Positions 26,671-35,840 of a stretch of DNA of 64,000 nucleotides are shown here, piece after piece; position 1 is the first letter of the stretch, and every line of letters starts with the position of its first letter. Made by a program: the position numbers and the translations under genes. Under the pieces are notes generated by a model, which worked only from the letters and a program-made list of their open reading frames with translations, made no database searches and was not told the DNA's origin. Source of the stretch: Microcoleus vaginatus HSN003. GTDB taxonomy: Bacteria > Cyanobacteriota > Cyanobacteriia > Cyanobacteriales > Microcoleaceae. The stretch covers positions 992,001 to 1,056,000 of the forward strand of contig NZ_CP031705.1 of NCBI RefSeq assembly GCF_022701255.1, in the 5' to 3' direction.

Positions 26671-27250
26671 AGTATTATTTTGCCCCAATGTTGAGCGTCC
26701 AAAAAAGCCAAAAACGCTTTACTTGGCTGCTTTTGATGGAATGCAGATGCTTCAATTATCCTCTTTGTAGTCAATCGGGATTTGGGCCGCTTATCTTATT
26801 AATAGCAAATTTTTTAACATCAGATTGTCACAGAATTTACATTTGTCCTGCCACTGTAGAAAAAAATAAAATCAAATTTTTATTAAGCAGGTCTAAGGAA
26901 GACAAGGCCCACCCGGAGAAAGTGAGCTTATTTTAGATTTAAAAGTTTAGATTAAAAAATTGAATAATTGGCAATGACTGAGGACAACCAGGGTGAGGAT
27001 CTGGAGCCTAAAGTTGCTTTTTTTACGGGGTATGACTTTTTGACCGGGAGTCTGCAGAGCGATCGCCACATTCTGGCCAGTAGTGGCATGATTAATATTA
27101 CCAGTTTTTACAGTAGCGGTGGAAACCTCAGCCCTGTTTTGAGCGATCGGCTACCCCACTTCACTATTGCTGTACAATTTTGTAACTTATATCGAGGGCA
27201 TCTTTATAAACGACAAACGATACGTAAACTAGGTAGGTGTCAGAATATTG
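26658..27250. other. 593-bp divergent intergenic region
   Basis: It separates the 114-residue gene from the sensor kinase and should hold both promoters. A 145-codon ORF (26968-27405) overlaps the kinase by 155 bp in another frame and lacks recognisable sequence, so I do not call it. Confidence 0.4.
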
Positions 27251-30200
27251 ATGTTATTGAAAAGTCTGAACAGTTGTCTGATGAAAAGCTCGCCCAAGAT
27301 GTCCCTGAGCCTAGTTTTGTTGATACCCCTGGTGGTGCAAATCTCCGTAGCAGTCGGCGTGACGGGATGGCTGTCGTTTCGCAACGGCCAGAAAGCCGTC
27401 AATGACCTTGCTACTAGGTTAAGCTTGGAAGTCGCAGCGAGGACGAAAGAAAATTTCCGCAGTTTTGGGGATGTGTCTCATTTATTTCTGCAAATGAATA
27501 CTGCTGCGATCGCCTCTGGAAACTTAGATCCGGAAGACTTCCCCAACTTAGAGCGCTATTTGTGGAACCAGACCAAGCTGAGCGATCGAACTACAACCAT
27601 CTACTACGGCGACGAACAGGGCAAATTCCTCTTGCTCAGGCGAGAAGCAGAAAACTTAGTATATATCAGAGACGAATCAACCGCTCCAAACCGCCAAATT
27701 TATCGCCTGGACAGCCAAGGAAATCGCACTGAGCTAATCCAAACCGTTGCCTATGACCCCCGTACTAGACCGTGGTACAAAGCTGCCAAACAGTCAGGAA
27801 AAGCCACTTGGTCTCCCATCTACGTCTTCGCCGCCCCGCCAGTTCTCGGCATTACGCCGGTGATGCCTATTTACAATGAAACAGGAAACCTGCGGGGGGT
27901 ATTGGCAATTGACCTGACTCTTTCTCAAATCAGCGATTTTCTCAAAAGCATCAAAATTAGCCCGTCGGGACAAGTTTTCGCGATCGAACGCAGCGGCGAA
28001 ATAGTCGCCAGTTCCACAGACGAATTGCCCTTTGTCACCGACAAAAACGGACAAAAACGGCTGTTGGCGACACAGAGCAAAAATTTGCTAATTCGATCGT
28101 CTTCCACATACTTGCAAAAACGATTTGGCAGTTTTGAACAAATTGACAGCCAAGGACAGTTTACCTTTGATATAGACGGCAAACGTCAATTCATTACCGT
28201 TGCTCCCCTGCAAGACGGCCGCGGGCTCGATTGGTTGATTGTAGTGGCAATCCCGGAAGCAGACTTTATGGAGCAAATTAACGCCAACACTCGCACAACT
28301 ATCTTATTGTGCTTTTTTGCATTCGTACTGGCGATCGCACTCGGAATTTTTACCACTCGCTGGGTTGTCAAACCGATTACCCGATTGCTGGAAGCTTCCA
28401 AAGCTTTAAAAAAAATGTCCGAATCATCCGACTTCACCTCCGCAGAATTAAACGGCGAAGTCGAAGTTCAAGGCGTCAAAGAACTCGGCCTTCTAGCTCA
28501 GTCTTTCAATCAAATGGCCCGACAACTGCGATCGTCTTTTATTGCCCTAGAACAAACCAACTCTAGTTTAGAACAGCGAGTAGCAGAGCGGACTGCCGAA
28601 CTCGAAGCGGCCGAAGCAGAATTGCGGGCTTTGTTTGCAGCTATGAACGAATTAATTATAGTTGCGGACTCCACCGGGCGCTATTTAAAAATCGCGCCCA
28701 CCAATCTTTCTCTGCTCTACAAACCAGTCGAAGAATTAGTTGGAAAAACAGTCACAGAGGTGTTCCCGCAAGCTACAGCCGACTATCTTCTCAACCACAT
28801 CCGAGCAGCTTTAGATACTCAGCAAACTGTCAGCATTGAGTACGATTTAACCATTGACGATCGCGAACTTTGGTTTGCCGCCAGCATTTCACCGCTTTCA
28901 GAAGAATCCGTCATTGTGGTAGCCCGCGACATTACCGAAGAGAAGCGAGCCGAATCGGCGCGACGCCAAAGGCAAAAACAATTGCTCAAACAAAATACGG
29001 TTTTGGTAGAATTGGCAAGAAATAAAGCGCTATATCGAGGCGATTTAAAAGTAGCTTTGAGGCAAATCACCGAAGCGGCGACTCATACCCTACAGACAGA
29101 AAAAGCTGGCGTGTGGCTGTATGATGAGAGTCGATCGAAACTGCAATGTATCGACCAATTTAGCCGCAGCAACCACCAGCATTCCCAAGGTAATGAACTC
29201 GCAGCAGCCGACTATCCAGCTTATTTTCAAGCTTTGGAAGAACACCGGACGATCGCAGCCAGGGACGCTCTCTCAGATATTAGAACTAGAGAATTTGTGG
29301 AATCTTACTTTGCACCAATGGGTACTACATCAACCTTAGATGCGCCGGTGCGACTGGGAGGACAAACAGTGGGAGTCATCTGTATCGAACAAGTGGGAAC
29401 TACTCGCAACTGGACATTAGAAGAACAAAATTTTGCTGCTTCCCTGGCAGATTTAGTATCATTGGCGATCGAAGCCAGCGAGCGCGATCGTACACAAATC
29501 GCTTTGCGTCAAGCAGAACAAAAATATCGCAGCATCTTTGAAAATGCCGTCGAAGGCATTTTTCAAAGAACCCCCGAAGGCGACTTCTTGAGCGTAAATC
29601 CAGCTTTAGCCCGCATCTACGGCTACGCCACTCCCGAAGAATTGACATCAAATCTCACCAACATCAGACACCAAGCTTACGTCAATCCTCAGCAGCGCGA
29701 AAAGTTTATGCGAGTGATGGAAGAATTCGGAGAACTTTCGGGGTTTGAGTCAGAAGTTTACCGCGTTGACGGCAGTGTAATTTGGATTTCCGAAAGCGCG
29801 CGTGCAGTGTGCGACGGCGACGGCAAGGTACTCTACTATGAAGGCAGCGTCGAGGATATTAGCGATCGCAAAGTCTTTGAATCCGCCTTGCAACTCGCCC
29901 TAGAAGCAGCCGAAGCCGCTTCCACCGCAAAAAGCGCATTTTTGGCAAACATGAGCCACGAACTGCGAACACCTCTGAATGCCATCATCGGCTACAGCGA
30001 AATGCTCCAAGAAGAAACCGCAGAATTGGGTTACGATGAACTCACCCCAGATTTAGACAAAATCCGCACTTCCGGCCGACACTTGCTATCGCTAATTAAC
30101 GACATTCTCGACATTTCTAAAATCGAAGCCGGTCGCATGGATCTTTACTTAGAAACCTTCGACATCGCCGCCTTGATTCAAGATGTCGCCTCCACCGCCG

Positions 30201-30694
30201 CGCCGCTAATTGAGAAAAACGGCAACACTCTAAACTTGGATCGAATTACGAATATCGGCACTATGCACGGTGACATTACCAAAGTGCAGCAGATTTTATT
30301 AAATTTGCTGAGCAATGCTGCCAAATTCACTCAAAACGGTACAATTACCCTCACAGCCAGCCGAGAAAAAAGTGCGGGCAACAGTAGCGAAGCTAAACAA
30401 GAAAACACTTCTGAACCTGCGGCAAGTTCTCAATATTCAATTGCTAGTAAAGAATTTTTAGTTGTTCATTGTACAGATACAGGAATTGGGATGACTCCCG
30501 ACCAGTTGCAGCAAATTTTTCAACCTTTTACTCAAGCAGACGCTTCCACCACGCGCAAGTACGGCGGCACCGGTTTGGGACTGGCAATCAGCCAGCGTTT
30601 TTGCCTCATGATGGGCGGCAATATTTCAGTAAAAAGTCAGGAGGGCGTTGGTTCTACTTTTACCATTCGCTTGCCGGTTAATCTGCAAAATTAG
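27251..30694 (+). CDS. Membrane sensor histidine kinase (Cache-HAMP-PAS-GAF-PAS-HisKA-HATPase)
   Basis: A 1,147-residue kinase. TM1 about 20-40; a double-Cache extracellular sensor about 45-345 ([23 protein letters not shown] is the typical Cache stretch); TM2 about 347-368; HAMP about 369-425. Then a coiled coil, PAS (about 455-565), GAF (about 590-745), a second PAS with PAC (about 760-885), HisKA with [20 protein letters not shown] (phospho-His about 908) and HATPase (about 1000-1140) with [17 protein letters not shown] and [12 protein letters not shown]. Start taken as ATG at 27251; a TTG one codon earlier is also possible. No receiver domain is attached, so a separate response regulator is needed; none is adjacent. 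It lies between the two opp-type permease genes on the opposite strand. Confidence 0.9.
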   Translation: MLLKSLNSCLMKSSPKMSLSLVLLIPLVVQISVAVGVTGWLSFRNGQKAVNDLATRLSLEVAARTKENFRSFGDVSHLFLQMNTAAIASGNLDPEDFPNLERYLWNQTKLSDRTTTIYYGDEQGKFLLLRREAENLVYIRDESTAPNRQIYRLDSQGNRTELIQTVAYDPRTRPWYKAAKQSGKATWSPIYVFAAPPVLGITPVMPIYNETGNLRGVLAIDLTLSQISDFLKSIKISPSGQVFAIERSGEIVASSTDELPFVTDKNGQKRLLATQSKNLLIRSSSTYLQKRFGSFEQIDSQGQFTFDIDGKRQFITVAPLQDGRGLDWLIVVAIPEADFMEQINANTRTTILLCFFAFVLAIALGIFTTRWVVKPITRLLEASKALKKMSESSDFTSAELNGEVEVQGVKELGLLAQSFNQMARQLRSSFIALEQTNSSLEQRVAERTAELEAAEAELRALFAAMNELIIVADSTGRYLKIAPTNLSLLYKPVEELVGKTVTEVFPQATADYLLNHIRAALDTQQTVSIEYDLTIDDRELWFAASISPLSEESVIVVARDITEEKRAESARRQRQKQLLKQNTVLVELARNKALYRGDLKVALRQITEAATHTLQTEKAGVWLYDESRSKLQCIDQFSRSNHQHSQGNELAAADYPAYFQALEEHRTIAARDALSDIRTREFVESYFAPMGTTSTLDAPVRLGGQTVGVICIEQVGTTRNWTLEEQNFAASLADLVSLAIEASERDRTQIALRQAEQKYRSIFENAVEGIFQRTPEGDFLSVNPALARIYGYATPEELTSNLTNIRHQAYVNPQQREKFMRVMEEFGELSGFESEVYRVDGSVIWISESARAVCDGDGKVLYYEGSVEDISDRKVFESALQLALEAAEAASTAKSAFLANMSHELRTPLNAIIGYSEMLQEETAELGYDELTPDLDKIRTSGRHLLSLINDILDISKIEAGRMDLYLETFDIAALIQDVASTAAPLIEKNGNTLNLDRITNIGTMHGDITKVQQILLNLLSNAAKFTQNGTITLTASREKSAGNSSEAKQENTSEPAASSQYSIASKEFLVVHCTDTGIGMTPDQLQQIFQPFTQADASTTRKYGGTGLGLAISQRFCLMMGGNISVKSQEGVGSTFTIRLPVNLQN

Positions 30695-30749
30695 GGCGCG
30701 TAACTGTTACACCGGCTCGGCCTGGGAACGAGAAATTACTAACTCCCAA

Positions 30750-31817
30750 TTACCTTTGAATGCTTCTCGGATCGAGAGCATCCCGCAACCCATCTCCCAA
30801 TAAATTAAACGCCAAAACAGTCAAAATAATCAGTATCGCCGGAGGCCAAACCAACCAAGGCTGCAACACTAAAATTGAAGCATTAGTAGACAGAGATAGC
30901 AAATTTCCCCAAGAAGGATCGGGCTGTTGAATTCCCAAGCCAATTAAACTCAAAACCGACTCCGCCACAATAAAACCCGGAACCGCCAAAGTAGCAGAAA
31001 TAATTACATAAGTTGCAGTTTGTGGCAACACGTGGCGGACAATAATATAAATTGGATTAGCACCCATTGCCCGCGCCGCTTGCACGAATTCTCGCTGTTT
31101 AATTGACAGTACCTGACCGCGAATCACCCGCGCTAAACTCGCCCAACTGATAAATGAAGTAATCAGCACAATCAATATAAATCGCTGAGCACTTGTCAAT
31201 CCCGGTGGCAATACTGCTGCTAGCGCTACTAATAAATAAAGACCGGGAATCGTCATCAATACTTCTGCAAATCGCATTAAAATACTATCAATCCAACTGC
31301 CAAAATAACCAGATATTCCTCCAATTAACAATCCCAATGGAAAAGAAATTGCTATGCCAACTAAACCGATACTGAGGCTAATTCTGCTGCCGTGTACTAA
31401 GCGACTGAATTGATCGCGAGCTTGTTCATCCGTGCCTAAAAGGTTAATTTGAGCTTCTCCTGTAGTGCCAAACAGGTGCCTGTCGAAAGGCAAAAATCCT
31501 AAAAATTTATAGGGGGAAGCTGTGACAAACAAACCGAGAGCAGAGGGTTTTTCCCAGTCTACAATTACCTCGCGAGCGCCCGTATTCGCATCCACTGGGC
31601 CCTGAGTAGTCGGATAAACGTGGGGCCCGATAAAGCGCCCGTCTGGGGTGCTTAAATAAATCTGAGTCGGCGGCAGCAAGGAAGCGTTTAATTGAGAGTC
31701 GTAGGGGTCGTAAGGGGCCACAAATTCGGCGAAAAGTGCGACTGTATAAAAAATTAACAGTAGCACGGCTCCCAACCGAGCTAGAGGATTTTTTCTAAGA
31801 TTTTGCCACCATTTCAT
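30750..31817 (-). CDS. Oligopeptide/dipeptide-type ABC permease (OppC/DppC family)
   Basis: A 355-residue permease. N-terminal KWWQNLRKNPLARLGAVLLLIFY is the OppC signature (cytoplasmic N-R-K-N-P-L-A-x-x-G followed by TM1). A periplasmic segment of about 100 residues contains FGTTGEAQINLLGTDEQARDQFSRLVHGSRISLSIGLVG (about 115-155), a family hallmark. The EAA loop is FVQAARAMGANPIYIIVRHVLPQTATYVI (about 243-271). C-terminus LNLLGDGLRDALDPR is typical. Convergent with the sensor kinase gene; separated from the OppB-type gene by 4.6 kb. Confidence 0.92.
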   Translation of the reverse strand: MKWWQNLRKNPLARLGAVLLLIFYTVALFAEFVAPYDPYDSQLNASLLPPTQIYLSTPDGRFIGPHVYPTTQGPVDANTGAREVIVDWEKPSALGLFVTASPYKFLGFLPFDRHLFGTTGEAQINLLGTDEQARDQFSRLVHGSRISLSIGLVGIAISFPLGLLIGGISGYFGSWIDSILMRFAEVLMTIPGLYLLVALAAVLPPGLTSAQRFILIVLITSFISWASLARVIRGQVLSIKQREFVQAARAMGANPIYIIVRHVLPQTATYVIISATLAVPGFIVAESVLSLIGLGIQQPDPSWGNLLSLSTNASILVLQPWLVWPPAILIILTVLAFNLLGDGLRDALDPRSIQR

Positions 31818-31970
31818 AAGTTTTGGGGTTGGAGATTTTAAGTGGGTTAGTAATAAAGACTAAAGTTCTTTGTAGAGACTTTAGTCTGTTCTTAATGGAC
31901 TCAGCAGCCAAAAGTTGATTCCTGACTTATAAAAGTTTTCCTAACTTAATTAGTTCCTACAAAAATTAGA

Positions 31971-33104
31971 CTACTTTTGTTCTTCTCCGACTAAGATTAT
32001 TTTAGTTTCCTCTTCTGGTATTTTCCCCAATTCCTCGCCGTTAAAAGGATTGTAGAAAAACGAGCCTGTTTGCGGAGGCAATTTGGGATTGAGTACAATT
32101 TCTACTATACTTTTTACAACCCCAGTGAGCGGAATTGCCAGGATCACTCCTAACAAGCCTCCTACTCTACCTCCTAACAGCAAAGCTGTGAAAATAACTA
32201 CCGGGCTCAATCCGGTGAGATTCCCCATGATTCGGGGAGCTACTAAATTATCCTTGACTTGCTGGAGACCGATCGCCACTACCAACACTTGCAGCGCCAG
32301 CCACCAATCAATAAACGCTACAATTATACTAACAGTGCCAATTCCCAAGGTTGCTCCAATAAACGGAATTATTTCCGTCAATCCTATAAAGACGGCAAAC
32401 AACAGAAAAAACGGAACTTGCAGCCACCAAAAAGCAAGAGTTAGCGAGATGGCCATAAATAGTCCCAGCAATAACTGTCCCGATACAAATCGCTGGAGGT
32501 TTCGCTCCAAAGTCTCTGTTAAAACATAGCGAATGTCTGGGGAAAAAATGCTGGTCAAACCCTGCCACACTCTTTTCCCGTCTAGGAGCATATAAAAAGA
32601 AATCACCACAATAAAAATTAAGTCCACAAACCAGTTAACAGTACCGACAACTAAGCCTAAACCCGTACCGGCGATCGCCTGGACTTGTCCCTGGACTCTA
32701 GCTGACAGTTGCTGCTCCAATATTTGCACGTCAAACGGTAAATTGCGCTCGGCACTCCAGGCTTGAAATTCACCTAGCTGCAGCCGCCCTGACTCCAGCA
32801 ATTCCGGCAACCTCACCCCCAACTGGCTCGCTTGGTTGAACACCGGCGGCACAATAGTTACACCGATTACTACTACTATCACACCCGCAGTTAAATAAAC
32901 CAGCCCCGCAGCTACTCCCCGGGGCAAAAATACTTGCAGTCTTTTTACTGCATAATTTAATAAAAATGCAATCAGTCCCGCTGTTACTAAAATGCTGACC
33001 AGTTCCCCAACATAACTGACAGCAGTTAGGGTAAACCATCCCGTTACTAGCACTAGCAGCCAAGTAATTAGAAACTGTTGGAGGGGAGAAAAGAGAGTAT
33101 TCAT
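31971..33104 (-). CDS. AI-2E family membrane transporter (UPF0118/PerM)
   Basis: A 377-residue polytopic protein of the AI-2E transporter family, whose members export small molecules or exchange ions. Hydrophobic helices lie at about 10-30, 32-52, 62-85, 150-185 and five to six more between 205 and 345. The conserved C-terminal motif is visible: PRIMGNLTGLSPVVIFTALLLGGRVGGLLGVILAIPLTGVVK (about 297-338). ATG at 33102-33104 (MNTLFSPLQQ) chosen over an upstream in-frame ATG in an A/T-rich stretch. Same strand as the OppC-type gene, 150 bp upstream of it; substrate unknown. Confidence 0.88.
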   Translation of the reverse strand: MNTLFSPLQQFLITWLLVLVTGWFTLTAVSYVGELVSILVTAGLIAFLLNYAVKRLQVFLPRGVAAGLVYLTAGVIVVVIGVTIVPPVFNQASQLGVRLPELLESGRLQLGEFQAWSAERNLPFDVQILEQQLSARVQGQVQAIAGTGLGLVVGTVNWFVDLIFIVVISFYMLLDGKRVWQGLTSIFSPDIRYVLTETLERNLQRFVSGQLLLGLFMAISLTLAFWWLQVPFFLLFAVFIGLTEIIPFIGATLGIGTVSIIVAFIDWWLALQVLVVAIGLQQVKDNLVAPRIMGNLTGLSPVVIFTALLLGGRVGGLLGVILAIPLTGVVKSIVEIVLNPKLPPQTGSFFYNPFNGEELGKIPEEETKIILVGEEQK

Positions 33105-33527
33105 TTTGATTTTTTTTAAATAAAGTGGCACAATTTTTTCAGCAGATGTGCCGTATTATACAGTAAACACATGAGAGTATAGATTAGGAATAATCTGTTC
33201 AAGATTATACTGACTTTTCTGAGCATTGATAGATAGGTGATGGCCAAGTCACTTGCGGAGAGACAATGCCAGCCCGATCGACTCCACGATCGCGAATCAC
33301 ACTCATATTCAGTATGCCCCAGAGGCAGATCAAATTAAATGTCGATCGCACAAACTTTGATCATAATTTAATCAAAATCGCCATTGTAGGGTGAAACGGC
33401 GCAACACTCACCCAAAAGGAGGAAGCGCTACTCTAGATGCCCTCCGCTAAAATGAACTAAATAATATCGTAATCTTTCTTTACAATATAAAAAAAAGGAA
33501 AGGCTCATACTGGCGAGAGGAACTACC
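33105..33527. promoter_or_regulatory. Divergent promoter region with adaptor-gene start signals
   Basis: A 423-bp gap between divergent genes. TACAATAT at 33481-33488 resembles a -10 box. GAGAGG at 33515-33520 is a good ribosome site 7 bp before the GTG start at 33528. No other ORF. Confidence 0.45.
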
Positions 33528-35315
33528 GTGACTAATCAAGTTTTTTCAGAAGCCGAAGAAAAGCAACCCCTTCCCCCCGTGGAGAGCGGGCGCGACAGGA
33601 AATCAGCAGTGGATGTAGCTGAAAGTGAAGTCTCAGACAACTCTCGCTGGCAATTCTCCGCCGAGGAAGATGAACGAGAAGTAGCGCTGGAAGTTCCAGA
33701 AATCGAGCAGGAACAGGTTTGGGAACCAGAAGCAACTGAAGTTGGGCCCCGCAAAGAAATCAGGTGGCCTGCCTTGTTGGCGGGCGCAGGGGTTGGCGTG
33801 GCTGCAACGCTGCTAGCAGTAAACTTGACTGGGGGCAAGCAGAGTTCACCTCCGGCAGCTCCAATTCCATCGGTAAACCAGCAGGCGACGGCTGCGGCGG
33901 TGACAGTGGCGTCGGTGGAATCTGCCCAGGTGGGTGAAACTTTGGAAGCGACGGGCACCGTGGCAGCCTATGACTTACTGCCGGTGCTGCCACAAGCCAA
34001 CGGTTTGCAAATCAAGCAGGTGTTGGTGAATGAAGGGGATGTGGTAGAAAAAGGTCAGACGATGGCGGTTTTGGACGATTCGGTATTACGATCGCAAATT
34101 GCCGAAGCGCTTGCGGGAGTACAATCGGCCAATTCTACGGTAGAACAAGCGGAAGCTCAGGTGCAGCAAGCTCAGTCAGCCCAACAAGAAGCCCAAGCCG
34201 GCGTCGCTCAAGCCCAAGCTGGCGTTGAAAAAGCCATCGCTGACGCAGCGCAAGCCAAAACAGGCGTCGGGCAGGCAAGAGCAGGTGTGGAACAAGCTAA
34301 AGCCGGTGTCACTCAAGCTAAAGCCGGCATTGCCTCCGCTCAGGCTAAATTAGATCAAGCTCAAAGAGAAGTAAATCGCACCCAAGATTTGGCTTCTCAG
34401 GGAGTAATTAGTAAGCAAGATTTAGAAAGACGCAAGACAGAGCGGCAGACTGCTGTTCAAGACTTGAACAAAGCTAAAGCTGACTTGAATACAGCTTTGC
34501 AAGAACAGAATAAAGCAGCGGAAGAAGTGCAATCTTCTCTTGCTAAAGTAGCTACTGCTGAAGCTAATATCAGTACGGCTAGAGCGGCTCTCAGCAGCGC
34601 TCGTGCTAAAGTGAATACGGCCGGAGCTAGTGTCAGCAGTGCGAGAGCAAATGTCGGAAATAACGCCGCAAGTGTCCGCAGCAATGATGCACAAGTCAAA
34701 CAGTTACAAACTCAACTAGAACAAACAATTGTTCGAGCGCCGGATAGTGGCACTGTGGCTGAAAGAATTGGTCGAGTTGGCGATGTTTCTTCGGGAAGTC
34801 AAAAACTTTTTTCGATTATTCGCGGCAACAAGCTGGAACTGCAATTGAAAGTGCCGGAAACTCAGGTTTCGCAAGTGCGGCCGGGAACAGCAGTCCAAAT
34901 TACTTCTGACTCGGACAAGCGGATTAAGTTGTCAGGAACTGTGCGAGAGATTTCGCCGCTAGTTGACCCGCAAAATCGGCAAGCTACCGTGAAGATTGAT
35001 TTGCCAACAAGCGAGTTTTTGCGATCGGGAATGTTTTTGCGCGCATCCATTTCGACGGCAACGGCTCAAGGTTTGAAAGTCCCCGCTAAAGCTATTTTAC
35101 CGCAATCAGATGGCAGTTCTCTGGTTTACAAACTTGTCGGCCAGGACAAGGTGCAGGCTCAACCGGTTGAACTCGGGGAAATTTCCGGGGGTGCTGTGGG
35201 TGATTTGACTGCTGCTAAGGTGGTGGTTAAAAAGGGTTTGAAGGCGGGCGATCGGGTGGTTGTTACTGGCGCTGGTTTTCTTAAGGATGGGGCTCAGGTT
35301 AAGGTTGGTAAATAG
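33528..35315 (+). CDS. Efflux periplasmic adaptor (RND/HlyD membrane-fusion protein)
   Basis: A 595-residue adaptor starting at GTG. The first 78 residues are an acidic cytoplasmic extension, unusual for the family, then one TM helix (WPALLAGAGVGVAATLLAVNL, about 79-99). Lipoyl halves: VLPQANGLQIKQVLVNEGDVVEKGQTMAVLDDSVLRSQ (about 151-188) and QTIVRAPDSGTVAERIGRVGDVSSG (about 400-424). Between them lies a very long alanine/glutamine-rich coiled-coil hairpin (about 190-395) with repeated AQAGV/AKAGV units. A beta-barrel and membrane-proximal domain complete it (VPETQVSQVRPGTAVQIT, LKVPAKAILPQSDG). No RND pump, ABC partner or TolC-like gene follows; it is flanked downstream by repeats. Confidence 0.88.
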   Translation: MTNQVFSEAEEKQPLPPVESGRDRKSAVDVAESEVSDNSRWQFSAEEDEREVALEVPEIEQEQVWEPEATEVGPRKEIRWPALLAGAGVGVAATLLAVNLTGGKQSSPPAAPIPSVNQQATAAAVTVASVESAQVGETLEATGTVAAYDLLPVLPQANGLQIKQVLVNEGDVVEKGQTMAVLDDSVLRSQIAEALAGVQSANSTVEQAEAQVQQAQSAQQEAQAGVAQAQAGVEKAIADAAQAKTGVGQARAGVEQAKAGVTQAKAGIASAQAKLDQAQREVNRTQDLASQGVISKQDLERRKTERQTAVQDLNKAKADLNTALQEQNKAAEEVQSSLAKVATAEANISTARAALSSARAKVNTAGASVSSARANVGNNAASVRSNDAQVKQLQTQLEQTIVRAPDSGTVAERIGRVGDVSSGSQKLFSIIRGNKLELQLKVPETQVSQVRPGTAVQITSDSDKRIKLSGTVREISPLVDPQNRQATVKIDLPTSEFLRSGMFLRASISTATAQGLKVPAKAILPQSDGSSLVYKLVGQDKVQAQPVELGEISGGAVGDLTAAKVVVKKGLKAGDRVVVTGAGFLKDGAQVKVGK

Positions 35316-35317
35316 TT

Positions 35318-35686
35318 ATATCGATTCCGGTTGCAGCGGAATCATTGTTGACTGTTGACTGTTGAGGGTGACTGTTGACTGTTGACTGTTGACTGTTGAC
35401 TGTTGACTGTTGACTGTTGACTGTTGACTGTTGACTGTTGACTGTTGACTGTTGACTGTTGACTGTTGAATCGATTTTATTATTGTGATGCCACCGGAAA
35501 CGATATCCGATCGCGAGATAAGATGAGAAATAATATCAATTGCGGTTGCGCCGGAATGATATCAAATCCGATCTTCATCGTCCTGATAAAGTCGAATCAA
35601 GCTGCCCACAAATATAGGGCAATTTGCAGTTTTTTTGACTCACAATCCACAGTCAACAATCACGGACGGTGCAACCGGAATTGATA
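35318..35686. repeat. Repeated element B with heptanucleotide array
   Basis: The outer arms (ATATCGATTCCGGTTGCAGC at the left and GTGCAACCGGAATTGATATC at the right) match elements A and C in inverted order. Inside, the heptamer GTTGACT is repeated about 17 times (35346-35469) with one interruption, and a second internal pair of GTTGC/ATATC ends at about 35540-35570 suggests two nested copies. This is the short tandemly repeated repetitive (STRR) type known from filamentous cyanobacteria. Confidence 0.75.
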
Positions 35687-35706
35687 TCAATTATGTCTTG
35701 GGTAAA

Positions 35707-35830
35707 TAGACCTCTTTCAAAAATCCTTTTCATCAATTGATGGGACGGGCAAGATGCCCATCCCACAAGAGTTATTTTTTCTTGTGGGACGGGCATCTTG
35801 CCCGTCCTAATTATTTTTGCAAGAGGTCTA
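35707..35830. repeat. Foldback element, variant
   Basis: Outer arms TAGACCTCTTTCAAAAAT and ATTTTTGCAAGAGGTCTA pair with one mismatch. The inner hairpin pairs GGACGGGCAAGATGCCCATC with its complement around CCCACAAG/CTTGTGGG. Same architecture as 3981-4093 with different outer arms. It lies immediately downstream of the CheB-CheR kinase gene stop. Confidence 0.75.
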
Positions 35831-35840
35831 ATATCAGCGT

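Noticed and set aside
26968..27405. 145-codon ORF upstream of the sensor kinase
   Set aside because: It overlaps the kinase by 155 bp in another frame, lacks recognisable sequence and has no good ribosome site.
35346..35469. GTTGACT tandem array considered as a CRISPR or iteron array
   Set aside because: Period is 7 bp with no spacers, and there is no replication or cas gene nearby; it fits cyanobacterial short tandem repeats.
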